Shown piece after piece: positions 43,248 through 52,985 of a stretch of 64,000 nt of DNA. The first letter of the stretch is position 1, and each line of letters opens with the position of its first letter. The position numbers were made by a program, and so were the translations under genes. The notes under the pieces are model-generated. The model did no database searches. It saw only the letters and a program-made list of their open reading frames with translations, and was not told the DNA's origin. Source of the DNA: Prorocentrum cordatum (lineage: Eukaryota; Sar; Dinophyceae; Prorocentrales; Prorocentraceae); assembly GCA_963575745.1 (NCBI GenBank), contig CAUYUJ010003603.1, positions 519,632 to 583,631 on the forward strand, written 5' to 3'.

Positions 43248-43400
43248 GGGGGTCCGAGCCCCCCCCCCCTCCCTCCCTTGAAGGTGTGGGGGGGGGGGGG
43301 GGGGGGGGGGGGGCGGGCCAGCCCCCTCCCTCCCCCCCTCCCCCCCTTGGCGCTGGATGGGGGGCGGGGGGGTTCGGACCCCCCTCCCCCTCGTGTAGGG
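43105..43400 (+). repeat. G- and C-homopolymer cluster
   Basis: Alternating runs of up to ~20-30 G or C with short spacers (CCCTTGAAGG). Likely to form G-quadruplexes on either strand and prone to sequencing error. Confidence 0.85.
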
Positions 43401-44690
43401 AGAGCGGAGTTGGGAGTAGGGAGTGGCGAGTACTGAGTAGTGAGTTAGTGCGTAGTGAGTAGTGAGTATTGGGTAGTGAGTAGTAGTGAGTAGTGAGTAT
43501 GAGTAGTGGGTAGTGAGTGGCGAGTAGGGAGTAGGGAGTGGGGAGTAGTGAGTAGTGACCGTTGAGTAATTTGTGTGCACTGATAAATGAGTAGTAAGTG
43601 GCGAGTAGTGAGTTGTGAGTAGTGAGTAGCGAGTAGCGAGTAGTGAGTACTGAGTAGGGAGTAGCGAGTAATGAGTACTGGGTAGTGAGTAGTGGGTAGT
43701 GAGTAATGGGTGGCGAGTAGTGATTAGTGAGTAGTGTGAGTTGTGGGTGGTGCGTAGTGCGTAGTGAGTAGTGAGTAGTGAGTAGTGAGTAGTGAGTAGT
43801 GAGCAGCGAGTAGTGAGTAGTGAGTAGTGAATAGTGAGTACTGAGTAGTGAGTACTGAGTAGTACTTATTGCGTACTGAGTAGTGAGTTTTCGTACTGAG
43901 TAGTGAGTGGTGAGTAGTGATGAATAGCGAATAGAACGTAGTGGGTGGGGGCAGTGTGTAGTGAGTAGTGAGTAGCAAGTAGTGAATAGTGAGTAGTGAG
44001 TAGAGCGTAGTCAGTAGTGAGTAGTGGGTAGTGATTAGTGAGTAACGAGTAGGGAGTAGCGAGTAGTGAGTAGTGAGTAGTGAGTGCTGAGTACGGAGTA
44101 GGGAGTAGTGAGCAGTGAGTAGTAAGAAGTGGGTAGCGAATAGTGGGTAGTGAGTAGCGATTGGTGAGTAGTGGGTAGTGAGTAGTGACTAGTGACTACT
44201 GAGTTGTGACTAGTGACTAGAGACTATGTGGTGACTAGTGAGTAGGGAGTAGTAGGGAGTAGTAAGTAGTGAGTAGTGAATAGTGAGTAGCGGAGAGTAA
44301 GTAGTGAGTATTGAGTAGCGAGTATGGGAGTAGCGAGTACTGAGTATTGTGTAGTCAGTACTGTGTATGGCGTAGGGAGTAGCGAGCAGTGGGTAGTGAG
44401 TAGTGATTTGTGGGCTATGAGTAGATAGTAGTGAGTAGTGGATAGTGGGTAGTGGTAATGAGTAGTGAATAGGGAGTGGTGAGTAGTGCTTAGTGAGTAG
44501 TTTGTATTGAGTAGTGGGGAGTGAGGATTGAGTAGGGAGGAGGGAGGAGGGAGTAGTGAGTAGGGAGTAGTGAGTAGCGAGTAGTGGGTGGTGGGTAGTG
44601 AGTAGTGGATAGTGAGTAGTGAGTCGTGAGTAGCGAATAGCGAGTAGTGAGTAGGGGGTAGTGAGTAGGGGGCTGGGGTTAGTGGTTCGG
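43401..44690 (+). repeat. GAGTAGT heptanucleotide array
   Basis: About 1.3 kb of GAGTAGT/GAGTAGC units with mild drift. It is not the TTTAGGG telomere repeat. It is rich in G+T on one strand and poor in C. Confidence 0.95.
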
Positions 44691-44960
44691 GGGTAGGGGG
44701 CCCCTCGTGACTCCCTTTGGGGCAGGGGTTAGTGGTTAGGGTTCGGATTCGGGGTTTGATTTCGGGTGAGGACTAGGGGGGGTGGCGGGGATCGGTTTCC
44801 GGCGTCAGGGGGCATCGTGGCGAAAGGGGGGGAGGGGGAGGGGGGGGGGGGGGGGGGGGGGGACGACGACGGATCGGGGAAGGGGGGGAGGGGGGGGGCC
44901 GACGACGGATCGGGGAGGGGGGGGGGTCCTAACCCCCCCCGTTTCAGGGAGATCCAGCGG
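44691..44960 (+). repeat. G-rich cluster with TTAGGG-like words
   Basis: Contains GGGGTTAGTGGTTAGGG (about 44716-44740), then long G-runs around GACGACGGATCGGGG repeats. Mirrors the G/C cluster on the other side of the heptamer array. Confidence 0.8.
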
Positions 44961-45057
44961 CGCACCCTCGCATAGCATGGCACAGCACAGCATAGCATAG
45001 CATAACATAGCGCAGCATAGCATGGCATATCATAGCATAGCATAGCATAGCAACTAA
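44961..45057 (+). repeat. AGCATAGC array, right-hand block
   Basis: The same AGCATAGCAT sequence as at 42600-43090, now on the far side of the heptamer array. Confidence 0.9.
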
Positions 45058-45507
45058 TGCTGCTTTTCTAGGGGCTCCAACTCCTAGGTAGGGTCGCACC
45101 TGGGCAATTCGATTGTTTTTTTTTTTTTGCATTATGACAAGCTCGCCTTGCAAATCGCAATTTTCCACGGTAGCCGTGGGCTTCGGACCGCTCGTCGTAA
45201 GCGATTGTTTCGGGGCGTGCGGGATGCCCCTCTTCCTCGAGCTAGGTGCGCAGCCATCAACTTCTGCGCCCTCGGCGAGGGCGGCTGCTAGGTCGGCGGC
45301 CGCGTGGTCACAGCCTCTCATAGTCTCGCCAGGTTCTCCCACTCGGTCTTCCCGCTTGCGCCTGGAATTGAGCAGCCTGGTTTCGCGCGTCGCGTCGAAC
45401 AGAATTCCAGTGGGGTTTCCGACGCGGCGTCCCTGACAAGACCATAGGAATGATATATCCTGCTTTGCCGCCCGCAGCTCTGCTGGACTTGGGAACCAAG
45501 TTCCGGG
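45058..45507 (+). other. LINE B sequence after the insert, not resolved
   Basis: Holds T15 (45116-45130) and GC-rich DNA. TAGGGGCTCCAACTCCTAGG at 45070 is a near-palindrome. By position it should encode the rest of the endonuclease or the linker, but I find no motif in any frame. Confidence 0.35.
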
Positions 45508-46256
45508 GTGCTTGCTGCGTCGGACCACGCTCCCGCCCTCGTTGCCCCGGCCCCGAGTGCAGCGAGCAGCGCCCGTCGGATTCCGACACGGGTTGCCTCC
45601 CGCGAGCGGTCGCCTATTATCTCGGGTGAGATCTTGGAAGGCGCAGGCGGCGCTTCCGATGACATCATCGAACGCGCTGAGGAAGTTCGCCAAGCGATGC
45701 AGCTTAGCTCTGGGGGATTCCAGGCTGAACACGAAGAGAAGGGCGCCGCCACGCTGGCTGAATTCACATCGCGGTCGCTGGCAGCCACGCGCGCGGCCCA
45801 CAGTCGCGCCCCGCCCATTCTGCGCTGTGCTCTGCGCGCTTGCCCCCCCCGCCCGACGTTCTTCAATGTCGACGACGCCTTTTATTGCAACGATCTGGCC
45901 TCCCACGCGCGCCTCGCCCCCCTCCGGCAGCAGTTGATAGACGAACAGATCGACGAGACGAATTGCGACGGCGGCCACGGCCCCGCTCGCAAGAGGACGA
46001 AGATAAACCACCTCAACACCTCCCGAGCTGCGCGGAACAGAAACGCGGCGAGGGCCACGTCGCAGGTTGTCTCTGATCCCTCCGGCGAACCCACCATGTG
46101 CCCGAGAGCTGGCGCGGTTGCGTTGGCTACGCACTGGGGTCGAGTGCATGCTGCCGCGCCTGCCGCTGAGGCCCCGCTGCAAAGTTCGCGGCGCGCGCGC
46201 AGAGTCTCCAGGACGTTGGAGAAGGGGGAATTCGCGGAGATCGTGGGACGGGCTCG
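45508..46256 (+). pseudogene. LINE B pre-RT linker
   Basis: Open frame with DPSGEPTMCPRAGAVALATH, WGRVHAA and GEFAEIVGRARDSAPGTDG. The last part matches the S-A-P-G-P-D-G motif just before the RT fingers of many non-LTR elements. The upstream part is the poorly conserved linker between endonuclease and RT. Confidence 0.65.
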
Positions 46257-47051
46257 TGATAGTGCCCCGGGGACTGATGGTGCTCTTATTCTGGTTGGGC
46301 GAAGGCTGGGGACCTGGGGAGCGGGGCGCATGCCGGTTGCACCCCCATCCCGCGCGAGCGCGCGCGCCACCTGAATATCAACCATGGCGCGCAAGTTTCC
46401 CGACCGAAAGGTCAAGCGGACAGCGATTGCACTCTGTCCGCGAGAGCACCTGAAGTTACCCGTCATCTCATGATGTCCAACGCAGCGACTGAGATATTCG
46501 CGCTCGCGCTGAACTTCTGCGTTCGTTCCCAGCGAGGTTTCATCCGAGGTCGGAACCTTGTCGAGAATGTGGTCGAGCTTGAGTTCGGGGCGTTGCGCGC
46601 GCACTTGCAGCAGCGCGCGGAGCTGCGCGGCTTCATAGTTTACTAGTTTACAACGCGGCGGCCGCGTTCCCGAGCTCACTGCATCAATCGATGTTTGCGG
46701 CATTGAATGAGAAGGGCTTTCTCACCAACGTAGTCAGTGCCACCTGCCGCCTAGATTTGAATGTTTAGGTTCCGATTTCGCACCGTGGGGGCCACGGGGG
46801 ACGTCGGGCATATGATTCGGAGTTGCGTTAAACAAGGTTGCCCAGCCAGTGGATCGTTCTTCGCGTTGACGGTCGAACCCATCTGGCGGCGCATTTGCGC
46901 CCTCCTTCCGAAGCCCGCGCGCTGCATTGGGGCTTTCGCGGATGACGTGGGCTCTGGAGACGTTTTGAAGGCGCTTGAGCTTAGTGCGAGCGTCTGGAAG
47001 GGGCCCGAGCCGCGCGTCAATTGCGCGAAGACTCAAGTGTCGCAGGCCTAG
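46257..47051 (+). pseudogene. LINE B reverse transcriptase
   Basis: Motifs in order, in three frames: SAPGTDG; SNAATEIFALAL followed by QRGFIRGRNLVENV (46530 on); NAAAAFPSSLH (46650s), the A-A-F-P-S motif A region, in which I see no Asp; KQGCPASGSFFAL (motif B, 46830 on); and AFADDVGSG (motif C, FADD at 46935-46946). The catalytic Asp pair of motif C survives. Frame changes near 46.28, 46.64 and 46.75 kb and a stop before motif B make it a pseudogene. Confidence 0.8.
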
Positions 47052-47079
47052 AGGTTGACACCAACGCCAATTTCGACAC

Positions 47080-48040
47080 CGAAATCTAGGGTCATATTCC
47101 CCTCGCGGGGGCGAGGGGGTTGGCGCTGGCGCCTTTGTTCCAGGCCTCCAAGAGCGGTGAACATTTGAAAGCTTACGGAGCACGGTTTTCAGGACATCCT
47201 GTCTCGGCGAGGGTTCAAGTTTCTTGGTCTGGGGTCTGTGCCAATTGGGAGATATCTCGGAGTGGGTCCGGGAGGGCGCGCGGCGTGCTGGGCTGCCCCC
47301 TTGCAAGAAGCACTGCGGGCGCGTCGGCCTGGCGATGGGCCCGCGATGGCCCTCACTGCAACCTTTTGTGTCTCGGCGTTGTCGCACATTGCTTAGCTCA
47401 TGCCGCCCACCAAGGATGCCTTGCAACCAGAGCGCACGCTGTCTCAGGGGCTTGCTTTCGCCCCCTGCAACCCGATCCCAAGCGCGACCCTGCGGGGGCT
47501 CAAATGCTCGGGCTTCCCCGCGCAGTGCATCGATATGTCGCGCCTGAGCCGCGCGCCCATGCGCCGCGCCGCGGCGCACTCGTCAACCTTCGAGCGGGTT
47601 CGCGATGAGCCGCTGGCGTGTTGGAGAGACGGATGAGCGCGTGATGATATGTAGGGTTCAGGGGTGGCGCAAGACATCGATCGCGGGGGGTCTTCTCGCC
47701 AATGATGACGCTATGGGCGTTGCGCCTCGCATGCGGCAACGTGCCCCAGGTCCCAGGGCCGCAGCACAAGGCGCCCAATACCCTGCGTTCCCTCGAGTCG
47801 ACCAGCGTTGCGGACATCATTGCACGACGTCTTCGGACATGGAATGAGCAAGCCACCAGTTGTGACGCTCGCCAGCTGTGCCAGATTTTCCCCGCGCGGC
47901 CCCCGCGGCCCCTGCATTTGCATTCTCGTCGGTTTGAAAAACGGCGCGTGACGCGCGGTGCTCCCGGGGCCGATTTCGCGGCGAAGCGCGGCCCTGCGTC
48001 GCCTACAAACGCGCCTCGAGCGATTGCGTTTTCCATATGA
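47080..48040 (+). pseudogene. LINE B thumb and 3' region (decayed)
   Basis: GFKFLGL/PIGRYLGVGPGG-type words near 47.2 kb in mixed frames fit the Y-L-G-x-x-I-G-P region after the palm. Beyond 47.4 kb the frames (47705-48040) are only weakly similar to LINE tails. The 3' end is not defined. Confidence 0.45.
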
Positions 48041-48414
48041 TTGAATGCCCTAGGTTTGATGAGTTATATATGTTCCTCCCGCTTCTCCTCGGTTTCTTCT
48101 GTCTTGTCTCGCCCCGCTCCCGTGTCTCGCTTTCCGCTCGCCTCCCTCTGCATGATAAAGCGCTTGTCCGCGTATGTTTCGTTGTGTGGGGATCTTGCCT
48201 TCAACTTGCATCGCGAGCGCCGCGCGCGGAAGATCTCGCCAATCGCCACCGCGCTGGCGAAATCGAACCAAGTGGCGAGGCGCTACCCGAGGCTCAAAGG
48301 CCTATATGGAGTGCCCCCGCAGGTTCCAGCCGGCGCTCTTTGGGGGTGGACCTGGACTAGTCTGCCCTCTTCCCGTCCGTCTCGTGCCCGCCTGCCCTCT
48401 TCTTCTTCCTTGGG
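48041..48414. other. No recognised gene
   Basis: Pyrimidine-rich unique DNA between LINE B and the CTC tract; frames overlap in all phases. Confidence 0.4.
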
Positions 48415-48890
48415 TGAAAGCGTTCCTCCTCCTCCTCCTCCTCCACTACCTCCTCCTCATCATCCCCTTCCCCCTCCTCATCCTCCTCCCCCCCTCCTCC
48501 CCCTCCTCCCCCTCCTCCTCTACCTCACTCTCCTCCTCCCCCTCCACTCCTCCTCCTCCTCCTCCTCCTCCTCCTCCTCATCCTCCTCCTCCTCCTCCTC
48601 CTCTCCTCCTCCCCCCCTCCTCCTTCCCCCTTCCTCCTCCTGACTCCCCCCCATTCTTCCTCCTCTTCCTCCTCCTCCTCCACTACCTCCTCCTCCTCCT
48701 CCTCCTCCTCCTCTCCTCCTCTTCCTCCTCCTCCACTACCCCCACTAACCTCCTCCTCCTCCTCCTCCTCTTCCTCCTCGCCCCCCCCCTATTCTCCTCC
48801 TCTCCTCCTCCTCCTCCTCCTTTCCTCCTCCTCCTTCTTCTCCTCCTCCTCCCCTCCTCTTCCTTCCCCCCCTCCTCCTCCTCCTCTTCC
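48415..48890 (+). repeat. Polypyrimidine (CTC/TCC) tract before LINE C
   Basis: About 475 nt almost entirely of C and T, ending directly at the SL relic. On the strand of LINE C it has the composition of a splice-acceptor pyrimidine tract. Confidence 0.95.
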
Positions 48891-48912
48891 TCCGCATCCA
48901 TTTTGGCTCAAG
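48891..48912 (+). other. Spliced-leader relic at the 5' end of LINE C
   Basis: TCCGCATCCATTTTGG then CTCAAG, 20 of 22 matches to the SL (differences at positions 5 and 7). CCGTTCTGGCCAACGG directly after it may be a decayed second relic, but that is weak. Confidence 0.9.
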
Positions 48913-48981
48913 CCGTTCTGGCCAACGGTTTTTGGGAATGCGAGCGTTGCCTTCAGAGCGGCAGTCGCTCTCGCGGGCCAT

Positions 48982-50260
48982 TTGGTTCGGCATTCAGTTA
49001 AAGGGATCTCAGCCCTCGCGCTTTCCTCGAGCTCCTTCAGGAGCACGACTTCCTTTCGCGATCAGGCCTTTTCTCGGAGGCGCATGGCGCGGCGCGCGGG
49101 CGAACCTGATGTCCTATCTGGGCCTCGTGAACCTAAATGGGCATGCCCCAGCTGTGGGCGCAATCAGAACTACGCGTCCCGCGTCAACGGCCTGCGTGGA
49201 AAAATAGAACCAAGCTCGATCGTCAACAGTGCTCGGCGTGCTGCTGAAGCTGCTGCCGCTGGCGGCGGTGACGGCGGCGCCCCTCGCGGGCCTCGCGGCG
49301 CCTGGGCCAGTTGACCACCTAAGTCGAATGACGTCGCTGCCCAGTGTGCGCCCTTCGAGAAGGGCATACTGGAGCAGCGCAAGGAATCGTTCAACAAGTC
49401 CAGCCCCCCACCATCCGACGGCGGCCCGAAGCACGCCCCCTGCGGCGGCGACGGGCACCCAGCTAAAGATAAGCCAGATGATGCCGATGACTGCAAGAAA
49501 CTCCGATAGCGCGCGCAGCACTTGGAGGGGCCCCTGCAGGCGGTCAAGAAGCGCGGTGGCGGGGTCTCCGCCGCCATGCGCGACGGCACCCAGGCGGAGC
49601 TCGAGGCTGCGCGGAAGGCCATCCAGGAAAAGAAACCGATGCTCTCTCGTCACACTGCGATCGGACACGAGTTGGCGAGGTGCCAGCAGCAGTACGAGAA
49701 GGGCCAGGCCGACGTCGTGGAGCAGCTCCAGGTCGCGGCAGATGCCCAGCAGGTTCTCAAGGATTTGCAGGACAGGCAGATTGCCCAGAGGGTCGAGATC
49801 GAGGCGCTGCAGATCGAGCTGCAGTCCACTTTGCGCGCAGTTGCACCTGAGGCGCCGGTTGAGGAGGATCACTTCGACTTGTCCAGGGAGCAACTGGACA
49901 AGGGCGACGCCGCCGAGGTCAAGGCCGTGGCGGAGAGCCCTGTTTTCCTGAAGTACAAGGAGCTCGCGAAGGCCCAGCTGCAGCAGACACAGCAAGCGCG
50001 TGCTTCCCAACCACCTCCAGCTCCCGCCCAGGCCCAGGCCAGGCCCCAGTTCCCGCCCCTCCTGGGGGCGTTCATGGGGTCCGCGCCAGAGATGACGATG
50101 TCGATATGGAGGAGCTTGGAGAGGAAAAGGTGTCTCAATTGCTGGTTGCTGCCAGGAAGGAGGACGGCGATCATGCCACAGATTTTGCCGACCTTCTCAA
50201 GGCCATGGGCACTCGACCCAAAAAGCAACGTTTGGGGTGGCAGAGTTCGAGGCCTACCTG
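48982..50260 (+). pseudogene. LINE C ORF1
   Basis: A single frame runs from 48982 to about 50097 with only two stops, TGA at 49312-49314 and TAG at 49507-49509. WACPSCGRNQNYASR (49138 on) is a half zinc ribbon like that of LINE A ORF1. An Ala-rich linker, then FEKGILEQRKESFN, then ~150 residues of charged coiled coil (ELEAARKAIQEKK to VEIEALQIELQST) and a Pro/Gln linker follow. Near 50.1 kb a frameshift leads to VDMEELGEEKVSQLLVAA, a final short helix. Probably an RNA-binding, self-associating LINE ORF1p. No ATG was identified near the SL relic. Confidence 0.7.
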
Positions 50261-50419
50261 CGCCACTCGTTTCTGAAGTTCCGCCGGCATCGCCCGGTCT
50301 CCCAGCTCCGCCGCTGAAGGGCGGGCCCACCGTGCAGGTAGATTCCGGCCCTTATCATATTTAGAGATTCAAGGGTTCGTGCTGGTTGACTTTACGACGA
50401 CGTCTTAAAGAGCCGGCAG

Positions 50420-50757
50420 CGATGATAATATGTGCACTGGAGATTGGCATGTCCGATTCGTTTGCTGGCCAGGCGACTGCTGCTGCGCGCGGCCTTGGCT
50501 GGCACTGTCTCTTCGCCCCGTCCTTCATCAACCCGGAGACTGACAAGTTGTCGAGCGGGGTCGCGGTGTTTGCACGTCTTGCCATATGGCTTCGCTGGCC
50601 TCCCGAAGGTGATGATTCAATAGTACCGCATAGGGTTTTCAAGGTGTTGGTGGATCTTCCTGGTTAGCCTACTGTGTCGGTGTTTTCATTTTACCTTCGC
50701 TCAGCACAGGGCCTCAGTGGGGCCAACATCAACATCCTTGGGCGCCCGGGGAAAGCT
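50420..50757 (+). pseudogene. LINE C EEP endonuclease, N-terminal half
   Basis: GLGWHCLFAPS, LSSGVAVFARL and RVFKVLVDLPG correspond to the second to fourth strands of the EEP fold. After an in-frame TAG (50665-50667) the frame goes on with PTVSVFSFYLRSAQGLSGAN and ILGRPG (the Y-L-x-x-x-x-G-L-x-x-x-N region). It then dissolves into GAT repeats where GDFN should follow. The N-terminal Q-E motif is not clear, although an ALEIGMSD region near 50.43 kb may be its remnant. Confidence 0.7.
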
Positions 50758-51805
50758 GGTGATGGTGGTGATGACGATCGCGTCCCGATGCTGATGTTGA
50801 TGATGAGGTTGTTGATGATGACGGTGTCCCGATGATGATAACGATGATGGTGTTGATGATCATGATGATGTTGGTTATTATGAGATGATGATGGTGATGA
50901 TGAAAATGATGATCGTGATGATACAAGTGTCCCGATGATGATGATGACGTTGATGATGACGCTGTTGATGACGATGGTGATGATGATGATGGTATCCCGG
51001 AGCTGTTGACGTTGATGATGATGATGATGACGATGAGGTTGGCCCGATGATGATGATGATGATGTTGATGATGAGGATGATGATGAGGTGATGATGATGT
51101 CCCGATGATGATGATGGTGTTGATGATGATGATTTTGCTGATGATGATGGTGTCCCGATGATAATGATGGTGATGTTGTTGGTCATGATGATGAGGTGAT
51201 GATGATGGCTGTGTTCCGATGATGATGATGTTATTCCGATGATGTTGATGGTGGTGCTGATGATGGTGACGATGATGGTGCCCCGATGATGATGATGATG
51301 GTGATGATGCTGATGTTGATGATGATGGTGATGAGGTGATGATGATGAAGGTGTGCCGATGATGATGCTGGTATTGATGATGATGGTGTCCCGATGATGA
51401 TGATCATCATGGTGATGACGTTGATGATTGTGATGGTGACGATGATGATGGTGTCCCGATGATGATGATGATGATGATGATGAGTATGGCGATGATGATG
51501 ATGGGTTTGCTGATGATGATGATGGTGCCCCGATGATGATGATGGTGTTGATGGTGTTGTTCATGATGATGCTGAGATGATGATGATGCTGGTGGTGTCC
51601 CGATGATGATGATGGTGTCCCGATGATGTTGATGTTGATGACGATGATGATGGTGATGATGCTGGTGCCCCGATGATGATGACGATGATGGTGATGGTGC
51701 TGGTGTTGATGATGATGGTGATGAGGTGATGATGAAGGTGTCCCGATGATGATGATGATGATGATGATGATGTTGATGACGATGATGTTGATGATGATGA
51801 CGTTC
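50758..51805 (+). repeat. GAT/GATGTT microsatellite inside LINE C endonuclease
   Basis: About 1.05 kb of GATGATGAT with GATGTT, GGTGTCCC and GACGAT interruptions; GTCCCGATGATGATG recurs irregularly. It replaces the part of the endonuclease that carries GDFN. Confidence 0.95.
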
Positions 51806-52054
51806 ATTGTGAGATCGATTGTGATACCGATAGTGATATCGATAGTGAGAACGAATGTGAGATCGCGTGTGAGATCGATAGTGTGATCGATAGTGAGATC
51901 GATTGTGAGATCGATAGTCAGATCGATTGTGAGATCGATCGAATAAAATAGATCGATTCAGATCGACTGTGAGATCGATCGAGTGAGATCGATCGAGCGA
52001 GACCGATAGTGAGATCAATGGTGAGATCGATAGTGAGACCGATCGAGTGAGACG
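51806..52054 (+). repeat. GATCGATAGTGA array
   Basis: Units such as GAGATCGATAGTGAGATCG, period ~12 nt, continuing the simple-sequence block. Rich in the palindrome GATCGATC. Confidence 0.9.
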
Positions 52055-52074
52055 TTGGTTCCTCCCCCCCCAGA

Positions 52075-52240
52075 CCTCCTTATCACCCGAAGGGTGGTCG
52101 TATAGGTAACAGTATCATTGACTATTATTTGATGGGCCCTGGGCCGGCCAGAGTGATTAATGGTGTGGCCGCTGATATGTCTTGGGAAGTGAAGCCTCAT
52201 GGACCAGTGGTGTTGGATGTCTGCTCGAATGCTCTCCAGC
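52075..52240 (+). pseudogene. LINE C EEP endonuclease, C-terminal end
   Basis: GNSIIDYYLMGPGPARVING (IDYYL from 52117) is the conserved D-Y-x-x strand, followed by KPHGPVVLDV, equivalent to S-D-H-x-P. Gly stands in place of the usual Arg or Leu after the His, and the Asp before His is Pro. Together with 50420-50757 it is one endonuclease split by 1.3 kb of simple sequence. Confidence 0.75.
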
Positions 52241-52399
52241 TCCGGCAGCTTGTCTATCGCCCTCATCGGCGACTGCCAGTGGACCCACCTTTCGGCGCTG
52301 TTCCAGAACCTGTTTTTGGGATGGTGCTCTGGCCCATGCCTCGCAGGCAGTGGGACGTGCTGTCCATGATTATGCCACCGCAGCCCAGCGAGTGCTGAA

Positions 52400-52985
52400 C
52401 CAGGTGTGGTGCCACTTCATCGATTGCGCTGAACGTGAACTTTGTCGTAACTTCGGGGCCGAATTGTATGAGTTTGGCGAACGATCCAGGACCATAAAAG
52501 TTTCATGGGTGTCGATCTTCTACGGACCCAAAAATGCAGACGACAAGTTCCAAGTTTCGATTGGCTGGAAATGGACGCACCAGACTTTCAACGAGTTTTT
52601 ATTGTCCGTGCAGGACGCCTCGGCCAGGAACACGGCCGCAGTTGTGCAGCTCCAGGCCTCTCTCCAGCACTCCTGTCCTGGGGAGGGGCTCTCACCGCGC
52701 CTGGATGCCACGTTACGCGCGATGCGGATCCTAGCAACTCGGTGGCAGGGGCCCAGTTCCAACGAGGGAGAGCGGGTAGAGCTAGCACGTCAGTTTTTGA
52801 ATGATATTCAGGAGGACTACGACCAGGCCGCATCGGACGGCGACCGGTTGTCCAGGGAGTCTTCGGACGAGTGGCAGTCCCGGGCACTGGCAGGATCTGC
52901 GCGTCTTATGCATAGATTCTCGAAGATTTCAGAAGAGTTGGCAGCCGACGGTCATCCAGAGCTCTCCTGGCATTTTCACTTCTGA
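52400..52985 (+). pseudogene. LINE C linker between endonuclease and RT
   Basis: A continuous frame, mostly helical and acidic (ELARQFLNDIQEDYDQAA). It includes KWTHQTFNEFLLSVQDA, in the place of the low-conservation linker of LINEs. A frameshift near 52.98 kb joins it to the RT frame. Confidence 0.6.

Larger units (their letters stand above)
40450..48040 (+). mobile_element. LINE B: degenerate non-LTR retrotransposon with a simple-sequence insert
   Basis: From the SL relic: ORF1, the start of an EEP endonuclease, ~2.6 kb of simple repeats, then the pre-RT linker, RT with QGCPASG and FADD motifs, and thumb. The RT motifs differ from those of LINEs A and C (KPDGG, YADD type), so it belongs to a different LINE lineage. 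Several frameshifts and stops make it inactive. Confidence 0.85.

Noticed and set aside
43401-44690. Heptamer array as telomere
   Set aside because: GAGTAGT is not the TTTAGGG-type repeat expected for dinoflagellates, and it is internal, inside a retrotransposon.
50758-51807. 309-codon minus frame rich in His, Ile and Ser
   Set aside because: Translation of the GAT/GATGTT repeat read on the other strand.
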